The position numbers and the translations under genes were made by a program. From the NCBI GenBank assembly GCA_014284505.1, contig JAAFYY010000001.1:8233845-8297844 (forward strand): a stretch of 64,000 nt of DNA. The letters are read 5' to 3'. This DNA is from Streptacidiphilus sp. 4-A2. GTDB taxonomy: Bacteria; Actinomycetota; Actinomycetes; Streptomycetales; Streptomycetaceae. Below the pieces are notes generated by a model. The model was not told the DNA's origin and did no database searches. It saw only the letters and a list, made by a program, of their open reading frames with translations. This document shows, piece by piece, positions 48,271 to 56,420 of this stretch (positions are counted from its first letter, which is position 1; every line of letters starts with the position of its first letter).

Positions 48271-48759
48271 ATGTCCAGCGCCGAGAACATCACAGTGATC
48301 GTGGCAGTCGTCTGCTGGGTCGTCGCCCGCCAGTTCAAGGCCCGGCGGTTCAGCGGCGACGCCCGCCGGATGCTGATCCTCCCGGCGGCGCTCGCCTTCA
48401 TGGGCCTCGGGCAGCACAACCTGCTGGACCCGCACCACCAGGCCACCGCCGCAGCCCTGCTGGTCATCGGCGTGATCGTCGAGGTGGGCATGGGCAGCGT
48501 CTGGGGCTTCACCACCCGGGTCTGGCGGGACGAGAACGGGACGGTCTGGGCCAAGGGCACCAAGGCCACCGCCTTCGCCTGGACCGGGATGCTGCTGATC
48601 CGGGCCGGGCTGATGGCGGTGGGCGCGGCGCTCGGAGTGGCCGCCGGCGAGGGCCCGGTGCTGATCTCGCTGGCCGCCCTGCTGCTGGTGCGCTCGGCCG
48701 TGGTGACCTGGCGGGCACGGGACCTGAGCCCGGCGTACGGTATCCCTGCCGCGAGCTGA
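48271..48759 (+). CDS. DUF1453 (CcdC-like) membrane protein
   Basis: A 162-residue protein with four to five membrane spans: NITVIVAVVCWVVARQF, MLILPAALAFMGLGQHNLLD, ATAAALLVIGVIVEVGMGSV, TGMLLIRAGLMAVGAALGVA and VLISLAALLLVRSAVV. The RxFxxRRF basic loop and the WGFTTRVWRDENGTVWAKGT loop are family features. ATG 48271 has GGAGG close upstream (GGAGGAAGAG). It precedes a two-component system by 20 bp and may be cotranscribed. Function unknown; the CcdC name comes from a cytochrome-maturation locus and is not evidence of that role. Confidence 0.8.
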   Translation: MSSAENITVIVAVVCWVVARQFKARRFSGDARRMLILPAALAFMGLGQHNLLDPHHQATAAALLVIGVIVEVGMGSVWGFTTRVWRDENGTVWAKGTKATAFAWTGMLLIRAGLMAVGAALGVAAGEGPVLISLAALLLVRSAVVTWRARDLSPAYGIPAAS

Positions 48760-48778
48760 ACGAAACGACGAGCTGAAC

Positions 48779-50005
48779 ATGAGCAGCACCAGCATTCCCC
48801 TCGTCCGGTCAGCGGCCGCAGCGGCCGACCGCACGAGGGGATTCCACGTGGAGCAGGACAGTTGGACCGATTGGCCGTCCCGGGAGGCGATGGAGCGGCG
48901 GGGCCAGACCAGGGCCCGGCGGCTGTTCGGGATGGGCGGGCGCGTGGCCGGCCTGGCGGTGGCGCTCTGGTTCACCTTCGGCAGCTCCAGCCTGAAGGGC
49001 GACCACGAGCTGATCGTGGCCGGGGCGACCGTCGCCGGGGTCGTCGGCATCTGGGGGTTCCTGCGCTGGACGCCGCGGATGCGGGTGCTGCCGTGCGTGC
49101 TGTGGCTGGCGCTGGTGCTGAACAGCTCACTGATCAGCCTGCAACTGGGCGGCGAGGTCATCGCGGTGGTGCTGCTCTGCGCCATCTCGATGATGTGCAT
49201 GCAGCGGCTGCCGCTGGTGGTGGCGGTGCCGGTGGTCGCGATCTCGGTGCTGCTGTTCATCCTGCTGGTGCCGGAGAGCGGCTGGCTGGGCAATCTGGGC
49301 ACGGTGCTGGGCCTGGGCGCGCTCGGCTATGTGGCGCGGCTGGACTGGGAGGCGCGGGCGCAGACCTTTCGGCTGCTGGCCCAGGAGCGGGCGGCGCGGG
49401 CGGCCGAGGCGGAGTCGGCGGCGCTGGCCGAGCGGGCCAGGATCGCCCGGGAGATCCACGACGTCCTCGCCCACAGCCTCTCCGCGCAACTGGTCCACCT
49501 GGAGGCGGCGCGGCTGATGCTGGACGCCGGGGCGGAGCGCGAGCAGCTGCGCGAGCGGATCGTCGCCGCCCGGCGGATGGCACAGGACGGGCTGGCCGAG
49601 ACCAGGGCGGCGCTGTCGGCGCTGCGTGGCGAGTTCGTGCCGGTGGGTGAGTACCTGGGCACGCTCACCGCCAATGACGGTGCGTCGCTGACCGTGCTCG
49701 GCGAGGTGCGCCCGCTGACCGCCGAGGTCGGGGTCGCGGTGCGGCGCACCGCGCAGGAGGCGCTGACCAACGCCCGCAAGCACGCCCCCGGCGCGCACTG
49801 CGAGGTCCGGCTGTCGTACCTGGAGGATACGGTCGAGCTGGAAGTCAGGAACGGGATCTCGGAGGGAGGCGGGGAACTGGCGTCCAGCGGCAGCGGCTAC
49901 GGGCTGCTGGGGATGCGGGAGCGGGCGGAGCTGCTCGGCGGTTCGCTGCTGGCGGGTCCGCAGGCAGGTGGATTCCGCGTGCTGCTGCGAGTGCCAACGC
50001 CCTAG
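48779..50005 (+). CDS. NarL-type sensor histidine kinase (HisKA_3)
   Basis: A 408-residue sensor kinase. Four to five membrane spans occupy residues 55-185 (VAGLAVALWFTFGSSS, IVAGATVAGVVGIWGFL, MRVLPCVLWLALVLNSSLIS and so on). The phosphorylated histidine is in ERARIAREIHDVLAHSLSA. The ATPase domain holds AVRRTAQEALTNARKHAPGA and a degenerate G box, GSGYGLLGMRERAELLGGSL. There is no large extracellular sensor loop, so the signal is probably sensed in or at the membrane. It overlaps closely with the response regulator gene (9-bp gap). ATG 48779 was taken, but GTG 48849 (VEQDSWTDWPSRE) is a plausible later start. Confidence 0.9.
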   Translation: MSSTSIPLVRSAAAAADRTRGFHVEQDSWTDWPSREAMERRGQTRARRLFGMGGRVAGLAVALWFTFGSSSLKGDHELIVAGATVAGVVGIWGFLRWTPRMRVLPCVLWLALVLNSSLISLQLGGEVIAVVLLCAISMMCMQRLPLVVAVPVVAISVLLFILLVPESGWLGNLGTVLGLGALGYVARLDWEARAQTFRLLAQERAARAAEAESAALAERARIAREIHDVLAHSLSAQLVHLEAARLMLDAGAEREQLRERIVAARRMAQDGLAETRAALSALRGEFVPVGEYLGTLTANDGASLTVLGEVRPLTAEVGVAVRRTAQEALTNARKHAPGAHCEVRLSYLEDTVELEVRNGISEGGGELASSGSGYGLLGMRERAELLGGSLLAGPQAGGFRVLLRVPTP

Positions 50006-50014
50006 GCTGGCACG

Positions 50015-50776
50015 ATGAGTGAGAGTGTCGTACGGGTGCTGGTCGCTGACGACCAGAAGGTGGTCCGCGAGGGCATCGCCATGCTGCTGGGCCTGCTGCC
50101 GGGGATCGAGGTGGTGGGCGCCGCCGTGGACGGCGAGGAGGCGGTGCGGCTGACCGCCGAACACGCCCCGGACGTGGTGCTGATGGACCTGCGGATGCCG
50201 CGCTGCGACGGGGTCGAGGCCACCCGGCGGATCCGCGCCGAGCACCCGGGTACGGAGGTGGTGATCCTGACCACCTATGCCGACGACGATTCGCTGTTCC
50301 CGGCCCTGGCGGCGGGAGCGCGCGGCTATCTGACCAAGGACGCCGGGGGCGAGGAGATCGCCCGGGCGATCACCGATGTGCGCTCCGGGGCGGCCGGACT
50401 GTCCCCGCAGATCCAGGCCCGGCTGCTGGAGCACCTCGCCCGGAGCGGCGCGGACCCGTCCGCCGCGGCCGCCGCGGGGAGCACGGCGGCCGGCCCGGGG
50501 GCGGCGGCCGGGACCGGTGCGGTCGGGACCGGTGCGGCGCCGGGGCCGCACCGGCCGGCGGCCGTGCCGCTGCCCGACGGCCTGACCGCCCGCGAGGCGG
50601 AGGTGCTCGGCCTGATCGCGGACGGACTCTCCAACACCGAGATCGCCGCCAGACTCTTCGTCAGCATGGCCACGGTGAAGACACACATCAACAATCTGTT
50701 CGCCAAGACCGGGGTCAGGGACCGCGCGCAGGCCGTGGGCTACGCCTATCGCAACGGCCTCTCCCGCGGCGAGTAG
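50015..50776 (+). CDS. NarL/LuxR-type response regulator
   Basis: A 253-residue regulator: receiver domain with VLVADDQKVVREGIAML (acid pocket), VVLMDLRMPRCDGVEATRRI (phosphorylated Asp in LMDLRMP), ILTTYADDDSLFPALAAGAR and GYLTKDA (Lys). An alanine/glycine linker (AAAAAGSTAAGPGAAAGTG) leads to the LuxR helix-turn-helix LTAREAEVLGLIADGLSNTE with IAARLFVSMATVKTHINNLF. It is the partner of the kinase just upstream. The next genes, a DUF485 protein and a sodium symporter, are natural candidates for its targets. Confidence 0.92.
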   Translation: MSESVVRVLVADDQKVVREGIAMLLGLLPGIEVVGAAVDGEEAVRLTAEHAPDVVLMDLRMPRCDGVEATRRIRAEHPGTEVVILTTYADDDSLFPALAAGARGYLTKDAGGEEIARAITDVRSGAAGLSPQIQARLLEHLARSGADPSAAAAAGSTAAGPGAAAGTGAVGTGAAPGPHRPAAVPLPDGLTAREAEVLGLIADGLSNTEIAARLFVSMATVKTHINNLFAKTGVRDRAQAVGYAYRNGLSRGE

Positions 50777-50844
50777 CTGTTCGTCACCTGATGGGGTGAA
50801 CGTCCGCCACAGCGGGCCTCGCCGGTGCGCCATGCTGACCATGC

Positions 50845-51797
50845 TTGTTGCCGACGGGCGAGGTTCGCACCGGGGGGCGCTCGGCACTCCATTCCAGCGC
50901 GGGAGCACAGTTGTTGAGACACCGGGAAGCCATCGGGTCGCCTGCGGAGCAGTCGCCCGGGGCGCAGTTACCTGTGGCGGGTCGGCCACAGGCGCCGGCG
51001 GACGGCGGGGCAGGACAAGGAGGGTCGGCGCAGGGAGCGGCGGCGCAGGCTGCGGCCGCGAGCGGCGGCTCGGTCGGTGCGCCGGTCAGTGGGTCGGTCG
51101 GCGGTCCGGCCACCGCCCCGGCCACCGGGACCTCCAGCGGCCCGGACGGCGGTTCCACCGGTGGGTTCGACTGGTGGAAGGCCCCGCAGGGGCTGCGCGG
51201 CCGGGGCGGTTCCGGCCCGGCCCGGGTCGCCGTCGAGGCGATGGCGGCCGCGGTGCGGAGCGCGCCGGGAAAGGCCGGCGCGCCCGAGCCGGACGCCGCC
51301 ACGCGCGTGCCCGAACAGGCCCGGGGGTCCGAGCCCGAGCCCCGGCGTCCGGCCGCCACGGACGCCGTCGGCGGTGAGGCCGGCAGTGGTGAGGCCGGCA
51401 GCGGGGAGGCCGGCAGTGGTGAGGCCGGCGCGGACGCCGCTGCCGACGCCGCCACCGCGCTGGAACAGGAGCTGCTGCGCGCGGCGCATGCCGAGGTCTA
51501 CCGGCATGTGCACGAGTGCGAGGAGTTCCAGATGATCCGCCGCAGCTACCGCGGCTTCGTCTTTCCCGCCTGCGTCAGTTTCCTGCTCTGGTACCTGGGT
51601 TACATCGTGGCCGCGGTCACCCTGCCGGGCCTGATGGCCCGTCCGGTGCTCGTCCGTTCAACGTGGCCTGGGTGCTGGGGCTTTCACAGTTCGCCAGCAC
51701 CTTCCTGATCACCTGGCTCTACGCCCGCCATGCCCGGGACCGGCGCGACCGCGCCGCGCTCGGGCTGCGCTGGGAGACCCAGGACCGGCTCCGGTGA
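50845..51797 (+). CDS. DUF485-domain membrane protein with long disordered N-terminus, one frameshift
   Basis: About 318 residues. Residues 1-205 are Gly/Ala/Pro/Ser-rich and include four GEAGS repeats. The DUF485 domain follows: AAHAEVYRHVHECEEFQMIR, SYRGFVFPACVSFLLWYLGY, then after a break near 51655 FNVAWVLGLSQFASTFLITW and YARHARDRRDRAALGLR. DUF485 proteins have two membrane spans and are usually encoded directly before an acetate/cation symporter (as YjcH before ActP). The symporter gene follows by 73 bp. The start is uncertain: TTG 50845 gives the longest frame, and relatives usually lack this 200-residue extension. Confidence 0.75.
51373..51432 (+). repeat. 15-bp in-frame tandem repeat, four units (GEAGS)
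   Basis: Units at 51373, 51388, 51403 and 51418 of the form GGTGAGGCCGGCAGT encode GEAGS (last unit GEAGA) in the linker of the DUF485 protein. Confidence 0.85.
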
Positions 51798-51869
51798 GCC
51801 GCCGGAGCGGGTGCCCGCGGCGCGACGACGGGCATCCGGGCAGCGGACGGCCGAAGAGGGGTCCGAGAC

Positions 51870-53474
51870 ATGTCTGTTGACACTCAACACACGCTGGCAG
51901 TCGGGCTGTTCACGCTGGTGGTGCTGGTCACCCTCGGCATCACCTTCTGGGCGGGGCGACGGGGGAGCGCCGCCGAGGAGTTCTACACCGGGGGGCGCGA
52001 CTTCACCCCCATGCAGAACGGCTTCGCCATCTCCGGCGACTACATGTCGGCGGCGTCCTTCCTGGGCATCACCGGGCTGATCGTGCTCTACGGCTACGAC
52101 GGGCTGCTCTACACCGTGGGCTTCCTGGTGGCCTGGCTGATGGTGCTGATGCTGGTCGCCGAACTGGTGCGCAACTGCGGCCGCTACACCCTGGCCGATG
52201 TGCTGGCGATGCGGATGCGCCAGCGTCCGGTCCGCGGCGCGGCCGGGGTGTCGTCCATCGTGATCACCCTGCTGTATCTGGTGGCACAGATGGTGGGCGC
52301 GGGCAGCCTGGTGTCGCTGCTGCTCGGGCTCGACTCCAGCTGGGGCCGGGCCTGGGGGATCGTCGGGATCGGCGCATTGATGATTGTCTATGTGACGGTG
52401 GGCGGGATGACCGCGACCACCTGGATCCAGATCGTCAAGTGCGTGGTGCTGATGGCCGGTACGGCGCTGCTCTGCGTGCTGGTGGTGGTGCGCTTCCACG
52501 GGGACGCCGGGGCGCTGATGCGTGCCGCCGCCGCCCACAGCGGCTACGGCCACCGGTACTTCCTGCCCGGGCTCAAGTACGGCGGCAGCGCGGTGACCAG
52601 GCTGGACTTCGTCAGCCTCGGGCTGGCGCTGGTACTGGGCACGGCCGGACTGCCGCACATACTGGCCAGGTTCTACACCGTGCCCACGGCCCGCGCCGCC
52701 CGGCGCTCGACCATGTGGGCGATCGGGCTGGTCGGCACGTTCTACCTGATGACCATCGTGCTGGGGCTCGGCGCGGCGGCACTGGTGGGCACCGCGGCGG
52801 TACGGGCGTCCAATGACGCGGGCAACACCGCGGTGCCGATGCTGGCCCAGGTGCTGGGCGGCGGTCAGGGCACGGTGGGCGGCACGGTGCTGTTCGCGGT
52901 GATCTCGGCGGTGGCCTTCGCCACCATCCTGGCCGTGGTCGCCGGGCTGACGCTGGCCTCGTCGGCGGCGTTCGCCCACGACCTGTGGGCGCGTGCCTTC
53001 CGCAGGGCCGACGAGGAGCCGCCGTCGGAGCAGCAGGAGGTGGTGGTGGCCCGGATCTCCGCGGTGGTGATCGGGGCGCTGGCGATAGTGCTGAGCCTGT
53101 ATGCGCAGCGGCTCAATGTCGCCTTCCTGGTGGGCATCGCGTTCGCGGTGGCCGCCTCGGCGAACCTGCCGACGCTGCTGTACAACCTGTTCTGGCGGCG
53201 TTTCACCACCCGTGGGGCGACCTGGTCGATCTACGGCGGGCTGGCGGTCTCGCTGCTGCTGGTGCTCTTCTCGCCGACCGTCTCCGGCGGGCCCGAGGCC
53301 ATCTTCACCGGCGTCGACTTCCACTGGTTCCCCTTGGAGAACCCGGGGGTGATCTCCATCCCCTGCGGCTTCTTCTTCGGCTGGCTGGGCACGGTCACCT
53401 CGGACGAGGAGGCCGACCCGGACGCCTATGCGGAGCTCGAAGTCAGGTCGCTCACGGGGGCGGGCGCGGTCTGA
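51870..53474 (+). CDS. sodium:solute symporter (SSS family, ActP/MctC-like)
   Basis: A 534-residue transporter with about 13 membrane spans and no break. Family features: EEFYTGGRDFTPMQNGFAIS, GDYMSAASFLGITGLIVLYG, AELVRNCGRYTLADVLAMRM, YVTVGGMTATTWIQIVKCVV and GLPHILARFYTVPTARAARR. It probably imports acetate, pyruvate or propionate with sodium or protons; the DUF485 gene immediately upstream supports the acetate/monocarboxylate branch. ATG 51870. The two-component system 1.1 kb upstream may control it. Confidence 0.9.
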   Translation: MSVDTQHTLAVGLFTLVVLVTLGITFWAGRRGSAAEEFYTGGRDFTPMQNGFAISGDYMSAASFLGITGLIVLYGYDGLLYTVGFLVAWLMVLMLVAELVRNCGRYTLADVLAMRMRQRPVRGAAGVSSIVITLLYLVAQMVGAGSLVSLLLGLDSSWGRAWGIVGIGALMIVYVTVGGMTATTWIQIVKCVVLMAGTALLCVLVVVRFHGDAGALMRAAAAHSGYGHRYFLPGLKYGGSAVTRLDFVSLGLALVLGTAGLPHILARFYTVPTARAARRSTMWAIGLVGTFYLMTIVLGLGAAALVGTAAVRASNDAGNTAVPMLAQVLGGGQGTVGGTVLFAVISAVAFATILAVVAGLTLASSAAFAHDLWARAFRRADEEPPSEQQEVVVARISAVVIGALAIVLSLYAQRLNVAFLVGIAFAVAASANLPTLLYNLFWRRFTTRGATWSIYGGLAVSLLLVLFSPTVSGGPEAIFTGVDFHWFPLENPGVISIPCGFFFGWLGTVTSDEEADPDAYAELEVRSLTGAGAV

Positions 53475-53542
53475 GGGTGAGGCCCGGTCGCCTCGAACCC
53501 GGCCGGGGGCCTGGGGTGCCGGCTGATCAGCCAATGCTCCGG

Positions 53543-53578
53543 GCCCCCGGGCGCGACGGGGGAGGCGCGCCCGGGGGC
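53543..53578 (+). terminator. hairpin after the symporter gene
   Basis: Arms GCCCCCGGGCGCG (53543-53555) and CGCGCCCGGGGGC (53566-53578) pair perfectly around a 10-nt loop. Confidence 0.82.
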
Positions 53579-53692
53579 ATTTCCTACAGTAGCGGGAAGT
53601 TAGTGAACACGTAGGCGGGAAGCCGTTGTTGGCACAAAAGGAGGCGGTTGGGCCGGACCGGTCGGGACTGTCCGCTGTGTGCCGGATACGGA

Positions 53693-53748
53693 CTGCGGTC
53701 AGCGGGCTGCGGTCAGCGGGTTGCGGTCAGCCGGATGCGTTCAGCGAT
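53693..53748. repeat. 14-bp tandem repeat, four units
   Basis: CTGCGGTCAGCGGG at 53693 and 53707 (identical), TTGCGGTCAGCCGG at 53721 and a degenerate fourth unit at 53735. Confidence 0.75.
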
Positions 53749-53812
53749 CCGCAGTCGGTAGCGGGCCGGTAGCGGGGTGCGCGGTGATGCGCGGATGTCG
53801 TAGCGGGCCGGG

Positions 53813-54668
53813 TCACCAGCTCGGCGCCGCAGCTCTGGCTGCGCGGCGGTCCGGACACCCGGCCGCGACCAGTACCGTCCAGCTCCGGCCGTCCAGCAGC
53901 TGGGTGACCGTCACCGACCAGCCGTCGGCCAGCTGCTGCTGGCTGACGCCGAGCACCTCCGCGCGGTCCTCACCGGTCAGCTGCCGGACCGCGATCTCCG
54001 CCGCCTGCGGCCGGCTCCCAGTAGGAGCGGCCCCGGCACCACTCGGCGACCATCCGGCCGTCGTGTGCGGCGTTCAGGATCTCCTTGGCGGTGTGCGCGG
54101 ACAGCCGCCCGTAGGCGTAGCCGTAGGGCAGCACCAGCATGGTGGGGAGAAGCGGTGACCACCCAGATGGGTGGTCTCCCAGACCGCCGCGTGCCCGGCC
54201 GCGTGCAGATCCGCGGCCAGCGGGCGGCCCAGCACCGCGCAGCAGCGGTCGCGGCGGCCGTTGGTGCAGACGAGTGCCAGCGGGTCGCCCCGGTGGGGCG
54301 TGCCGGCGCGCCGTGGTCACCCGCGCCGAGGGCGGCGAAGTCCAGGTCCAGCAGTTCCGCCGGGTCGGCCACGGTGGCCTCCCGCACCCAGGAGTCCCGG
54401 GGCGGGTGTGCGCGAGGTAGACCTGCCGCGGGCCCGTGGGCGGGTGGTCGGCGTGCCGTCCGTAGCGCCGGATCAGCGCGATCCGCACCCCGGTGCCCCG
54501 GGAGCGGGCCTCCAGGGCGCGGCCCAGGTCCGGGTCCAGATGGCTCTGGGTGAGTGCTTTGGCGCCCCAGGGGCCCGGCTGTTCCAGGAGCAGCCAGACG
54601 GCCCCGGTGGTGGCGGTGCCACTCTGGGGCTCGCAGAGTTCCCTTGAGAGGGTGGTACAGGTGCTCAC
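53813..54668 (-). CDS. sucrase/ferredoxin-like (Suc_Fer) protein behind an iron box, frameshifts
   Basis: About 285 residues of the Suc_Fer-like family, thioredoxin-like [2Fe-2S] proteins. It opens VSTCTTLSRELCEPQSGTA, then AVWLLLEQPGPWGAKALTQS, ALIRRYGRHADHPPTGPRQV, a cysteine-rich CTNGRRDRCCAVLGRPLA-type segment (seen only after repair near 54230-54300), SPTMLVLPYGYAYGRLSAHT and AAHDGRMVAEWCRGRSYWE. After a repair near 54015 it ends RAARAAAPSW at 53813. GTG 54668 is the usual family start; GTG 54707 is in frame but would lie across the iron box. The gene lies directly downstream of an IucA/IucC gene, which suggests a role in reducing or handling siderophore iron; this is inference. Confidence 0.82.
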
Positions 54669-54672
54669 GGAG

Positions 54673-54691
54673 GCAAGGTTAGCCTTACCAG
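54673..54691 (-). promoter_or_regulatory. DtxR/DmdR/IdeR-type iron box
   Basis: The core AAGGTTAGCCTTACC fits the actinobacterial iron box (TTAGGTTAGGCTAACCTAA type): two AGGTTAG/CTTACC half-sites around a single C. It lies 4-23 bp upstream of the sucrase/ferredoxin-like start, in the 35-bp gap after the IucA/IucC gene. Confidence 0.78.
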
Positions 54692-54703
54692 ACTCGGAAT
54701 CGC

Positions 54704-56342
54704 TCACCCGGCCGGGAAACTGCCGCCCGGCGGCAACGGCTCCTGCGACAGCTCCCGCGACAGCTCCCGCGACGGCTCCGGCGACAGCGGACCGGGTGGC
54801 GACGGGTGTGCCAGCAACGGGTTCGGCAGCAGCGTCCACTGGTCCCGGCGGGCCGGCCGGCCAGCCGCATCTGGGTGAGCGCCTTCACCGGCAGCGGCTG
54901 CTCCAGCAGTGCCCGCCGGTCCTCCGGCTCCAGCTCGGCCCGGGCCGCCGCCCTGGCCTCGGCCGCGACCGCGGCCCACAGCGACTCCTCCTGGTGCCGG
55001 TCGCCGCGGCCCAGCGCCGACACCAGGGCGCTGAAGCTGCCCCCGAGCACCGAACCGAAGAGCTTGCGGCGCAGCGCCACCGGATCGTCGTCCAGCACGT
55101 GCCCGCCGAGCCCGGGGGCACCGACCCCGTGCGCGGCCAGCCGTACCCGGCTCACCCGGACGTCGGCCAGATCCCGGTAGACCAGCCGCCGTGGGTGCTG
55201 CCGTCCGTCGAGGACGACCAGCAGGTTCTGGCCGTGGGCCTCCAGCGCCACGCCCTGGGCCAGCAGCCGCAGCAGCGGGGTCCAGCTGAGCGCGGCCAGT
55301 GCGCGCAGCCACCGCACCGGGTCGGCGAGCTCCGGCGGGTGCTCGGCGAGCGCGGCGAACGGCACCACCCGCTCGCCGGGACCGGCGTACGCCTCGGGCG
55401 ATTCACGGACCAGCAGGGCCAGGTCCCGGCTGGGCAGGCCGTCGTGCAGGGCGCAGCCCGCGGCGAGATTGCGGGTGATCCGCAGAGCCCCGTCCAGCCG
55501 TGCGCACATCCGCTCCAGCAGCGCCGACAGCGGGGCGCTGTTGAGCACCGACTCGCCGGAGATGTCCCGCACGGCGGAGGTCATCCGCAGCGACAGCGAG
55601 GTCTTCAGATCCGGGCCGCCCTCCAGCGGGGCCAGGGTGCGCACCGACATCAGCGGCAGCGTCCGGAGCGGGTCGCGGTCGGCGCGGTAGCCCAGCCGGG
55701 GCAGGATCTCGCGCAGCTGCCAGGGGTGCGCCGGGAGCAGTACCCGGTCGCCGTCGCGCAGCCGCTCCGGCCAGTCGCCGACCAGCAGGCACTCCGCGGC
55801 CGGCAGGACCACCAGGCCGAGCGGTACCTGTGGCCGGTGCTCGGGGGCGTAGGCCAGCTGGTCGGCCACGCCGAAGCCGGGGCGGCTGCGGCAGCAGGGG
55901 TGGTAGGGGTGGCCGTCGACCACGCTCTGCTCGTGGGCGACCAGGGTGTCCGCGCGGCGGGGACCGTGTCCGCGCGGGAGAGTGCCAGCGAGGCGACGCT
56001 GTGGTCCAGCTCCCGCACCAGGCCCTCGGCGCCGGGCACGCCGAGGTCGGCCAGCAGCGCGGCGGGATGGGTGTACTCGCGGTCCCCCAGCCACAGGGAG
56101 AGCTCGTCCTTGGGCGCGCCGACGTCGTAGGCGCGCAGCTCGGGGCCGCGCAGCCGGTCCCGCACGGCAGGCGGGAGCGCGGCGGTCAGCCCCGGCTCGT
56201 ACCGCAGCGCCCGCCAGAGCCGGGCCAGTACCGCGGCCCGCGCGCCGGGCAGGGCCTCGCTGAACCCGGGGAGCAGGGCGGGCCGCACGGTCCGCAGCTC
56301 GGCGGCGAAGGATGCTTCCAGAGGACGCACTTGTGGGGACAT
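54704..56342 (-). CDS. IucA/IucC-family NIS siderophore synthetase 2, two frameshifts
   Basis: About 546 residues. It begins MSPQVRPLEASFAAELRTVR, then GLVRELDHSVASLALSR. After a break near 55955 it reads LVAHEQSVVDGHPYHPCCRS and RPGFGVADQLAYAPEH, the family's substrate-loop motif. VLLPAHPWQLREILPRLGYR, LPLMSVRTLAPLEGGPDLKT and SLSLRMTSAVRDISG form the nucleotide site; EAHGQNLLVVLDGR and VYRDLADVRVS follow. A second break near 54860 leads to QWTLLPNPLLAHPS and a stop at 54704. It differs from synthetase 1 (other N-terminus, HGQN instead of HQQN). It is transcribed divergently from synthetase 3 with only 78 bp between starts. Substrates unknown. Confidence 0.88.
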
Positions 56343-56420
56343 GCGGTGTTTCCTACCCCGGGTTTGCGCGACATGATCGTGGGACAGGGCTCTCAGGGAG
56401 TCCAACGAAGGGGCGTTTCT

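Larger units (their letters stand above)
53475..53812. other. 338-bp gap between convergent symporter and sucrase/ferredoxin-like genes
   Basis: Contains the symporter terminator (53543-53578) and a four-unit 14-bp tandem repeat (53693-53748). No gene is visible. Confidence 0.65.
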
